The translations under genes were made by a program, and so were the position numbers. A stretch of DNA of 16,037 nucleotides from positions 1-16,037 of the forward strand of contig KN880835.1 of the NCBI GenBank assembly GCA_000934385.1, read 5' to 3'. The stretch's first letter is position 1. Each line of letters starts with the position of its first letter. Source of the stretch: Cylindrobasidium torrendii FP15055 ss-10. Lineage: Eukaryota > Basidiomycota > Agaricomycetes > Agaricales > Physalacriaceae. The notes under the pieces are model-generated. The model was not told where the DNA came from. It made no database searches and saw only the letters and a list, made by a program, of their open reading frames with translations. Below, one piece after another: positions 8,599 through 16,037 of the stretch.

Positions 8599-10548
8599 AT
8601 GTGCGACGCGGTGAGTCTGCCCAAATCCGTCGTCGTGTTGGGTGGGTAGGAAACCACAGCGACGCACAGTACACTGGAACACACGGTCACCATTTCCTGC
8701 ACTCGACTTTGGGAGCTTGATTTGACTGGCCATGTCGGTTACAGAGTTCTGTGGGCCGCTGTGGTTCTACCACGTCCTCATACCTCGACGCGCTTTTCCC
8801 CCACAGAGCGCGTTTTCTGACTCGTTTTCAGGCTACCAACACGCCACTGGCGGCACAAAGGCGCGTCGTGCAGAGAAACCGCGCCTTGGCCGACCCAGTG
8901 GTGTGTGATTTCGATGCCAGCGTGTTGTTGGCAGAAGTCCTCCAGGACAACGACGGCTACGGCTACGCGACAGATGAAGAGACGGACCTGGTCGACGAGG
9001 ATTGGGATGGCTCTTTGGATCCTGATGAGCCTGATCCCGGCGTTCCTACCTTCAAGGCGAGGCCACCAGCGCCTTCACTATTATTGACTGACTCCTCGTA
9101 GAAACCGCGCCTGCACATATCCATCCCCACCGGTGTATCGCGCCCGGAATCTCCTCTCACACCCTTGACGCCTCTCTCGGGAGAGTCAGACACAGAAGAA
9201 AAAGACCAAACGGGCCTCTGGGGGCCGCTGTCGCCGCTCTCACCCGCTCCACTGACGCCGCACACTGCAGCGCCTCTATTCGCGCCTGCTCGCTCGCTAC
9301 CTGCCAATCCGAGGCCCCTCGCAGGCTCCAAAAGATCCCAGAAGAACCGTTCGAAGCGACAGCGACTGGCGAAACGCGAGGCTGAACGGGCGTCTCTGAA
9401 GGACAAGGCCGTCCACCAAGACCGTGCCGTCTTGGCCACCCCGGTGCAGACGCACTACGCCATCGAAGCCCAAGCACCGGTTGATGCCTCTGGCTTTACT
9501 GCTAAGCGTACGGAACATCCAGCCCGTGAACCAGAGCGAAGGCTACTACAACAGGGCTTCCGCACGATCGAGTGGAACAACGGCTTATGGCAGTGGGAAG
9601 AGGGCGTGTCTGTTCCCATTGTGGACCGCGCACACCACTTCTTTGCCTTCTTGCTAGGCGCTCCTCGCGACCAGGCATCGTGGAAACCCGTCGCCACTGG
9701 TCTGGGGGAAGTGATTGAGCGGGAGAAAGCAGGCGTTCGCTTCAGCCAAAAGCACCTCCACCACAAGCGAGGCCATGGCTTCGCTGCGCCTGCAGCAGGC
9801 GTCTCGCACTGCAACGGCACCAAGGTAGGGTGGTTACACAATCGTCTGCAAGGAAAGGGCTGAACAACCTGGCCAGCGCCCCGCAAACCGACGCCAGACC
9901 AAGTCAGTTGGGCGGATGATGCACAACGTTTGTCTGAGCGAGCCGTTTCGTCGACTGAACGGCTTTGTTAACTGTAAGAGTTCGGTCGACGCTCAGGACT
10001 CACAGCCTCACTGCCACTTAGCTGCCCTGCGCATACACAACCGCGCCATGTTCGACGAGAACGAACGCGTTCTCTCCGCACTCGCTGAAAGGTACCCTGA
10101 CATCCAGAGAAACTTTGACGGGAAGTCCGTGTTTGCTGCCATGACGGTGAACTTGGGACCGGTGTCCGTAACTGAGCCACACCGCGACCCGTCGAACAAG
10201 CCGGACAACTGGTGCGACATCACCGCGGCGGGAAACTTTGATCATAAACTCGGCGGCAAGTTGGTGCTGGTAGAACCAAAGCTCATCATCGAAATCCCAG
10301 CGGGGGTGACCGTCTTCATACCATCCGCACTCATTACGCACTACAACCTCCCCATCGCTCCAGGAGAGACCAGGTATTCCATCACACAGTATTCTGCTGG
10401 CGGCCTTTTTCGATGGGTGAACAATGGCTTCAAGACGCAAGAGGCGCGCCTGCGATACATGGCGCCGCAGGCAAAAGCAGCATTTGATAGAGAACGCAGG
10501 GCGCGTTGGCATGAGGGCGTGCATAAGTATTTTCGTAAATTAGCATAA
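8599..10548 (+). CDS. TET/JBP-type 2-oxoglutarate dioxygenase
   Basis: Predicted coding exons are 8832-9041, 9102-9824 and 9877-10548, preceded by a short first exon, about 538 residues in all. The N-terminus has an acidic stretch (DEETDLVDEDWDG), a Pro-rich stretch and a basic, probably nuclear-targeting segment (KRSQKNRSKRQRLAKREAER). The catalytic domain holds the Fe(II) triad HRD (about H417 and D419) and His in LITHYN (about 470), with Arg in ETRYSITQY (about 481) for 2-oxoglutarate, then AGGLFRW. This order is characteristic of fungal TET/JBP proteins, which oxidise 5-methylcytosine in DNA. The TAG at 9099 is not a broken gene: it is the acceptor of a 60-base in-frame intron (CTGAC branch, TCGTAG). 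Intron 9825-9876 joins AAG to the catalytic exon. The start is uncertain: ATG 8599 with a GTGAGT donor at 8611 spliced to TTTTCAG at 8831 is preferred, but ATG 8732 is possible. All catalytic residues are present. Confidence 0.85.
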
Positions 10549-10625
10549 CATTTTCGTTTAAAGCCGTTAATGCTGCGGCGGTGGGCGCGAGCACGTGGTG
10601 GCGCATCACCGCCGACGATTGGTAA

Positions 10626-11269
10626 TCAATTCAATCTTGACTTCTTCGTTCGCGAGTGAGACGATGAGAACGCGCAGTGCCGCTGCATTGGAGGGATCCG
10701 CGGATGTTTTCCATCTTGAAAACCCAGTCGCACAAAGGTGTGGGCATCCAATGCGTCGCCAAAGGCGCTAGCGGTCTGACCCCGCGCCAGGCTTATGCGC
10801 AACCACATACTGTCGGCGTATATCTGCATCTACATCGAACGCTGTGAGTGCCTGGTCCAGTAGCGTTGGCAGATGCTCATACACTTCAGGTAATTGCAAG
10901 TACATTTGGCAAACGCGCCTGGAACCGGTGTTAGCACAACAGGGCTTGCTGGCGTTCGAAAATCGGCTGGCAGCATGTGGCATCAAGAACAAGCTCTACT
11001 GGCGCGTTCTTTGCAGTCTCTGCCGCGACGTTGTTTACGAAGACATTCTCTGCGACGCAGTTGGCATTAAGAAAGACCCGGAGGGGCTGTGGGGGAAGTT
11101 GCATGCCGGACTGGAGCATGGGAGGCAGGAAAACTGTGAGCAAACGTGCACGCTCTTGGTCCAACCACATATTGACATTGATTAGACAGGGACTGGACAA
11201 TGGAGTGGACGCTGCCGTATTTCGAGTCGACTGTTCTGTGGTGCTGGGGAGAGCACCCAGGCGCTGCAT
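10626..11269 (-). CDS. Gene D: possible spliced gene of unknown function
   Basis: Not recognised. The minus strand has coding-like exons: one around 11269-10931 (with VNMWLDQERARLLTVFLPP), one at 10918-10811 (with YLQLPEVYEHLPTLLDQAL) and a last one at 10767-10626 (with AFGDALDAHTFVRLGFQDGK). The last two are joined in phase by a 43-base intron at 10810-10768 with a GTATGT donor and TAG acceptor. The second begins after a GTGCTAAC-GGTTCCAG branch and acceptor. The donor for the first junction and the 5' end are unclear; more exons may reach about 11540, where the minus strand also has open frames. The gene ends about 80 bases beyond the TET stop, in convergent orientation. It could be a relict. 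Plus-strand frames over the same area look less protein-like. Confidence 0.35.
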
Positions 11270-11613
11270 TCATAGCGGACGCGGAGAGTGCAGGACAGAC
11301 CATTCCTGAGAGTGTTCGGGTGGGAGGAGACCTCTACGATGCGCTGGGTGCGGGGGTACAAATCCCTAGACACGATCTCTTCGGCGAAAGGGTTCGGAGC
11401 TTTGCTGGACAGGGATACGTTCCCCGCCTTGATTGATACTCGCGTAGCTTGTGGCATAGCGCGCCAAATAAGACTTGATGTCAATACAACGCACCCCTTG
11501 CGCCCCCAGTATTGAGTAGCGTCGGCTGTTACATTCACACGGATATGACGCGCGCATGGTGATCGAGCAAGTTCAGACTATTTTCGCACTCTACTCCTAG
11601 CCCTCCGACCACC
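11270..11613. other. Intergenic region or undetected 5' exons of gene D
   Basis: Both strands have open frames without a recognisable domain; the minus-strand ones may be upstream exons of gene D. The last 40 bases are pyrimidine-rich and lead into the ATG of gene B, so the gene B leader lies here. Confidence 0.3.
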
Positions 11614-12780
11614 ATGTCTCTTCCTATGACTCCTACCAGCGACCTGGGGTTCCCCGACGGAAATTTCTGGGTGAAGGTATGCGCCCAGAGAGACCCGTAC
11701 GCACAGCCGCTGACCCGTCGCAGTTCTCACCGCGTCCTGGAAAACCAGGAAAAACCACCACTTACGGGCTCTACGGCGAATGGCTCGCGCGAATCAGCCA
11801 GTACTTCGAACCGTTCGTGCGGGGAGCACAGCAGAACCCCGCGACGCAAAACAACCCGCACCCACTTACAGATGCTGAGGTTGGTCAGATCGAATGGGAA
11901 GCGTTCTGCTTGCTCGCTTTCAACCAGCACCGGTACGCTTCGTGCTTGTCCGCTCACGCACATGTAAATCATATCGATACAGAGTGACCACGACAAACAC
12001 GCATTCGCCCGAGTGGTGGTATCTTATCCTGCGAGCAGCAGTGCCCCTCTGCGCCGACGGCATCATCGCTCAGGCCAAGGAGAACTTGAATCGCTTGCCA
12101 TCCCTGTCGCCCATCCTAGCGCTCGACCTCGCCGCAAACTATGACCTAGCATCCTTTCTGCCAGGCGCATTCAAAGAGCTGCTGGGGTGGTGCATGCGTG
12201 GAAAACTTACCCAGGGGTTCAACGGCGGGCTGCCTCCTGCAGCATACTACACCTTGGCTCAAACGTCTAGTGCGTTTCTTGGAAGCGCTCCAGGGGTTCA
12301 ACTAACACTTCTTTAGTTAAACTCGCGGTCTATCGGCAGTGCATGGTCGCCGGAGGCCCTCCACCCTTCGAGGAGAAATGCATGAAGTCCGAGCCGTGCA
12401 AGGAGGCATGGGCTCACGAATGGTGGCAGAGATTTGGTTCGAAGGTCCTACATCCAGATGAACCATGGCGTCTAGCCCGCATCTCCGACGTCGCGAAAGA
12501 ACTACTGGAGGAGGACGAGAGTATGCCGAATATGTGTTGGGAATGCACGCAGGGGGCTCTCACCGCGTTGGTCTCGCTGCCCACGCCGTACAAAGACGAC
12601 GTGATTATCCAGGAAGGATTGGATGAGATGACTCAACACATCCGCGGTCATCAATTGGTAAAGTACGTATCTCTCTTTCGCTGAACACTTCTATCCCTAA
12701 CGGTTTATAGCGACGACCCAGCAGACTACATGATTACAATCTCCAAGCTTTATTCGTATGCAGAGTACCTAGGACTATAA
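11614..12780 (+). CDS. Gene B: putative BTB/POZ-like protein, paralogue of gene A
   Basis: Predicted exons are 11614-11676, 11724-11932, 11983-12269, 12317-12662 and 12711-12780, giving 324 residues. The N-terminal part (FPDGNFWVK up to EWEAFCLLAF) resembles a degenerate BTB/POZ domain. Then come SPEWWYLILRAAVPLC and a helical stretch, and a C-terminal part with EPCKEAWAHEWW and MCWEC, lining up with TACREAWGELWW and MCRGC of gene A. The first three introns lie at the same places and in the same phases (0, 2, 1) as in gene A, so the two genes share a recent ancestor. A fourth intron (12663-12710, GTACGT donor, CCTAAC branch) adds a last exon, ending in YSYAEYLGL, that gene A lacks. Splice signals are good throughout. 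The likely role is as an adaptor or dimerising protein; partners are unknown. The BTB call rests on overall pattern, not on a decisive motif. Confidence 0.7.
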
Positions 12781-13379
12781 TGTGTAGATTACGAACAAAA
12801 TGCCCAGTCATTCTGACCATAACCCACGCGTGCATACCGATCCCAGGGAATGACACCCAAGCTGCTGAAGCTTCTGTGGCATCGCAAGGACACATTGTCT
12901 TGGCCACAGCGAGAACTCCATCGATGGATGAGGGCCTGTTGGGTCACAGTGGGGCGAGTCAGGTAACCGATAGAACAACCAATGGAAAAGTGACCCAAGG
13001 CATGCAAGTGAGGGACCGTAGTGCTTGAAGAGATAGAAAATTCACAGAGCAGTCGCTCCAGTCCGATGAGCCCCCATCGTCCGTAGGGCAACCTTCAGTG
13101 CGCAGGGGAGTCACAGGTTCCAAGAGTCGGCGCATCCGCAGTGGAATGAGATCAGAGAACGCTGACAGTAGATAACTCGTGCTAGGCTGTTCTATAGGAT
13201 TAATGGCGTTGCTTGGAATTCTTCCTCACTTGGCTTGCCATGTAATATTCCCGGCATGATAATTCTTCCCATAATATCCCACACTTGTTATTCCGTGAAA
13301 AAGTACAACAGAACGTTGCTCAGAAGGTGGTACTTGCATTCTCCATGCCTAGCTGGGGTGGCTGGATATCCGTTCTCAC
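12781..13379. other. Gene-poor stretch downstream of gene B
   Basis: Open frames of 82 and 100 codons on opposite strands have no recognisable domain and no splice support. No repeat shared with the rest of the window was noticed. AT-richer from about 13180 onward. Confidence 0.35.
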
Positions 13380-13585
13380 TCAGCCAGAACCTGCTACACA
13401 AGTGAGCTTGCATTCCATGTCCATCTCAAACACAAGGGAGCATCGACGGTAGCCATTCAACGGAGCGATCACTGCCTCAAAGTTGTAAACTTGATCGCTG
13501 TTGGTCCCCGTGCGGGATCGAACTAAAGACCTCCAAGGATTATGTAAACCGATATTCAATTGAATGTCAGTTACTGAGTTAGGCT
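13380..13585 (-). mobile_element. tRNA-derived SINE-like element
   Basis: Read on the minus strand, the element starts with GCCTAACTCAGTAACTGA (13584-13567), close to an RNA polymerase III A box. About 43 bases on comes AGTTCGATCCC (13524-13514), close to a B box. The 3' half (GAGGTC, then the B box, then GGGGACCA) looks like the end of a tRNA. The 5' end cannot pair with it as an acceptor stem and the T stem is poor, so it is not a working tRNA. A tRNA-like head followed by unrelated sequence is the usual structure of a SINE. The body, tail and left limit are not defined; no second copy lies in the window. Confidence 0.5.
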
Positions 13586-13947
13586 TTGATGATAGTTTGT
13601 TTGACACTGGCTTCGTACCACCATCGCCACCGCGACTTCAACACCAAGAAGACCATCGACACATTGGAGCAGTGGAACATTGGTCTCAGCACCGTGTTTT
13701 ATTTGCTACCAGTGCACATTATCCGACGCGTTGAAGGCCATCGCGTGCCCTGGTGGACCCCGAAACTAGTGCGTACTCGCTGGTTTTCGGTGTAAACAAT
13801 CTCCTTATACCGGTGTATAGAGGCTCTCAAGCCGCTTTCTATCAATTCCTCTTCGTTCCCCTGCTCTCTACTTTCCTCTGATCTCCTCTGTTCGCTCGCT
13901 CTCGTTTGGTTTCTAAACATCCTTGCCCCCGCCGTCCTCCTACAAAC
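13586..13947. promoter_or_regulatory. Upstream region and pyrimidine-rich leader of gene E
   Basis: No gene is called; a 69-codon open frame on the plus strand has no recognisable domain. From about 13831 to 13917 the plus strand is strongly pyrimidine-rich (CTCTCTAC, CCTCTGATCTCCTCTG), as is common just before the start of basidiomycete genes. It leads to ATG 13948. Confidence 0.4.
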
Positions 13948-14643
13948 ATGTCATGGAACGAGGCCTTCAAGCCGGTGTATCACGCGAATGTACAACAGCC
14001 TAATCTCCCCGTGATTGGCCCGGGCAAAATACCCCCACTGAGTCCTAGTGCCGAAAGTACGAGGGCATGCGCCATGCTCGAGGTCATTACATCGTACTAA
14101 CGCCGCGCATAGGGTCCGTCACCGACGCTTTATTCGCAGAACACTGGACAAACGGTACTGTGAAGCTTGCCATCACCAGCCCCAACATGGAAACCCGCGT
14201 GTGGCCGCACCACGGCTGGTGTTCGCTCCAGATGGACAAGAACTGGCGCTTCAAACAGTTCGACCCTATGTTTGCGCCTCAACTTTGGCGTTCGCGCGTT
14301 CCGCACTATGCGACGATTCCCTTTCCCTCGGCCAACTGGATCGACAAGGAGTACAGATTGCTCTGTCTTTGGAAGTTGCTCGACAAGTCAGCGTTCCGCA
14401 AGCATGCGAAGCAGAGCGCTCTGAATGGACTCAAGATGTACAAACTCAAGAAGGACAAGATGCAGTCCCTGCACGGAGCTGTAAGGGCTCAAGGGTGTCT
14501 GCGGCAGTTGCCCCTCAGTCAGTGGTTGCACACAGAGACACGTTTACAAGTTTCAGCAGATATTATCACTCAAGTTGACTGTCTTCCACTGGTTGTTTCC
14601 ACTGGCTCAAAAAATACTAATCAGGAAGTGCTCTGAAGGGTGA
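13948..14643 (+). CDS. Gene E: hypothetical protein next to the KDZ transposase
   Basis: Not recognised. Exon 1 is 13948-14056 (starting MSWNEAFKPVYHANVQQP) and joins, by a 56-base intron with a perfect TACTAAC branch and TAG acceptor, to an exon from 14113. The protein has many Trp and aromatic residues (VWPHHGWCSLQMDKNWRFKQF, written from residues near 65) and a basic segment (KHAKQ to MYKLKKDK). No zinc, catalytic or membrane motif is seen. The 3' end has two readings. Without further splicing it stops at 14636, about 210 residues. A GTAAGG donor at 14481 and TTTCAG at 14556 would instead give a last exon starting QILSLKLTVFHWLF and stopping at 14643. It converges with the transposase gene, 140 bases from its stop. 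It may be cargo of the transposon or a host gene. Confidence 0.55.
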
Positions 14644-14782
14644 AAAATGCATCTTGGGTCAATTTTCAAGTACCGCCTTAGTTTTTGTGTGTTAATTCGA
14701 TTCACGCATTGTTTAAAGCCCCGATCGGCTCATTCTGTGGCGTAAATTGCAATATATGTGAATAAACCAACTACAGTACACT
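14644..14782. other. Shared 3' region between convergent genes
   Basis: AT-rich region between the end of gene E and the stop codon of the transposase gene. AATAAA at 14761-14766 on the plus strand could serve as a polyadenylation signal for gene E. No terminal inverted repeat was noticed here. Confidence 0.35.
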
Positions 14783-16037
14783 CTATTCAACGGCTAATGC
14801 CTCGCGCAGTCCAGGCAACGGTCCAGTCAGCACATGTGCGGGCGACACATCATCTTCTGCTTCTGAGTCCGAATCCGCTGGCTCTTCAACCTCAATCCGA
14901 TCTTGTATACGGTGTTTGCGCGCAGGCGCGTCCGTCTGCCATAATGTCTTGAAGTGCGTCGCCAAGCGCCGCCGACCCGCTGCCTGCTTCGAGGAATATG
15001 CAGCAATCCCAGATGCGAGCTCGGCGGTCGTACCCTCCCATCCACTTGCCCGATCCTCCCACTGTTTGGCCTCGTACTCGAGCGTCAGGAGCGTTCGTGC
15101 GCGTTCATCTTGCAGCAGTGTCATTTCCTCGTACAGGCGGGCAACCCGTGCCCGTGACTTGAGGTATTCGACACGAACGAGATTATTCATCTCGTCGTCA
15201 CTGGCTGTGTCGAGTGCGCCCTCGATTGTCCAGATCCACGATAACATAAACGAAGTGCTTGTCCCAAGCAGGACATCAGCAGGTTTCATGCCTTTGCCAG
15301 TGCCATAGCGGCCGCGCTTTGACCCAGCAGATGTTTGCGCGTCCTCGTAGTCGATCGCAGTCGCAGTGGTGAATACCTCGCTAGAAAGACCCTTGATGTC
15401 TTCCGGCTTCAGCTCTCGCAAGACCAACTCCCAGTCTCCCGATCCTCGTAGGTTCTGAAGGGCGCGGTGCCCAGCACGATACTTGTTGGCGGCGGCCTTC
15501 CCCTTCAAGCTGAGCCGCTTGATCAGGTCAAACGACCTGCCCGACCTTTTCGTTCCTCGCACGTTGGCCTTTTTGAAAGATCGCGTCTGATGAACCGCAC
15601 GCTGAACCGCGCGAATCTCTTCCAGCGCCGTGAAGCACTGAGACTCGCATAAACGATCTTCTACCCGAGGCGCGTCGTCCAAACACCGTGCTCGTAGCGG
15701 TACTGGCAAAGCTGATGGCAAATAAAGTCGCTCTGTCTCGATGTCCCCGTCTCTCTCGCCAGCGCGATTGGCCAGAAACGCTGCCATGAATGGCATGTAT
15801 GTCTGTTGGACCGAACGGAACTCCTGGAGCATCCGCTTCATGGTAAGCCTTTTGTTTTGTACGTCGGCAATGACATGAGCAGCATCCTTGTCTTCACATA
15901 TCAGCAAGAGGATAATGTCGCGCCTGATATATATCAGGTCTCATTCGAACACATCACAGATGAGACTTACTGATTCTGTTCAATCTTCAGTCCCAAGGCA
16001 ATAAATGCGACAACGTTGACATCGTGAATCGCCTCGC
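14783..16037 (-). CDS. KDZ-family transposase, C-terminal part (cut by window edge)
   Basis: Two minus-strand exons are visible: 16037-15971 (EAIHDVNVVAFIALGLKIEQ) and 15923-14783. They are joined by a 47-base intron with a GTAAGT donor, CTGAT branch and CAG acceptor, giving about 401 residues. The sequence matches the region after the catalytic core of fungal KDZ transposases: an IEQ-type helix and QQTYMPFM, then much further on FMLSWIWTIEG and the hallmark helix VEYLKSRARVARLYEEMTLL, followed by an acidic tail (EEPADSDSEAEDDVSP). KDZ transposases are DDE-type enzymes that move large DNA transposons and are abundant in basidiomycetes. The catalytic acidic residues should lie beyond the right edge. 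No frameshift or stop is seen in the visible part, so the copy may be intact. Confidence 0.8.

Noticed and set aside
9099..9101. TAG as a nonsense mutation in the TET gene
   Set aside because: It forms the acceptor of a well-formed 60-base in-frame intron, and the coding signal continues in the same frame afterwards.
9974..10005. Possible intron in the TET catalytic exon (GTAAGA to CACAG)
   Set aside because: Only 32 bases, too short for a fungal spliceosomal intron, and the frame is open without it.
10844..11185. Plus-strand gene of 113 codons downstream of TET
   Set aside because: The opposite strand over the same bases has better exon and splice signals; no domain was recognised in the plus-strand translation.
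13503..13584. Functional tRNA gene on the minus strand
   Set aside because: The 5' and 3' ends do not pair as an acceptor stem and the T stem is poor; a tRNA-derived SINE fits better.
1..16037. CRISPR array or bacterial defence system
   Set aside because: No regularly spaced repeats and no bacterial gene layout; introns and gene families are those of a basidiomycete nucleus.

Overview
The window looks like nuclear DNA of a basidiomycete fungus, most likely an Agaricomycete (mushroom-forming). Genes lie on both strands and are cut by many very short introns of about 43-60 bases, with GTRNGY donors, CTNAN branch sites and YAG acceptors. The gene families also fit: a fungal TET/JBP-type dioxygenase, a KDZ (Kyakuja-Dileera-Zisupton) transposase, a JmjC-domain protein and two BTB/POZ-like proteins of the kind expanded in mushrooms. 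No bacterial operons, CRISPR array, rRNA or intact tRNA were seen. All gene models were spliced by eye and are predictions.

Layout. 1-361: AT-rich sequence with a GC-rich hairpin at its left end. 362-3010: a decayed copy of a module that is intact further right. It holds the last exon of a BTB-like gene (362-481), a broken piece of the JmjC gene (1872-2162) and a copy of the TET promoter/leader region (2481-3010). 3011-3871: no convincing gene, ending in a pyrimidine-rich leader. 3872-10548: the intact module, made of BTB-like gene A (+), the JmjC-type gene (-) and the TET/JBP-type gene (+). The last two are divergent, with about 0.9 kb between their likely starts. 10549-11613: probable spliced minus-strand gene of unknown type. 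11614-12780: BTB-like gene B (+), a paralogue of A with the same intron phases. 12781-13947: gene-poor, with a tRNA-derived SINE-like element on the minus strand (about 13380-13585). 13948-14643: hypothetical gene (+), convergent with the KDZ transposase gene (-), whose 3' part fills 14783-16037 and runs off the right edge.

How it may work together. Fungal TET/JBP enzymes oxidise 5-methylcytosine, and in basidiomycetes they are known to be expanded together with KDZ transposons. Here one locus carries a TET/JBP enzyme and a second Fe(II)/2-oxoglutarate enzyme of JmjC type transcribed away from it, BTB-like paralogues on both sides, and a KDZ transposase about 4 kb beyond the TET gene. The decayed left-hand copy shows that the BTB-JmjC-TET arrangement has been duplicated as a unit. 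Whether it is mobile cargo of a KDZ element or a host cluster in a transposon-rich region cannot be settled from this window, because no element ends were found.
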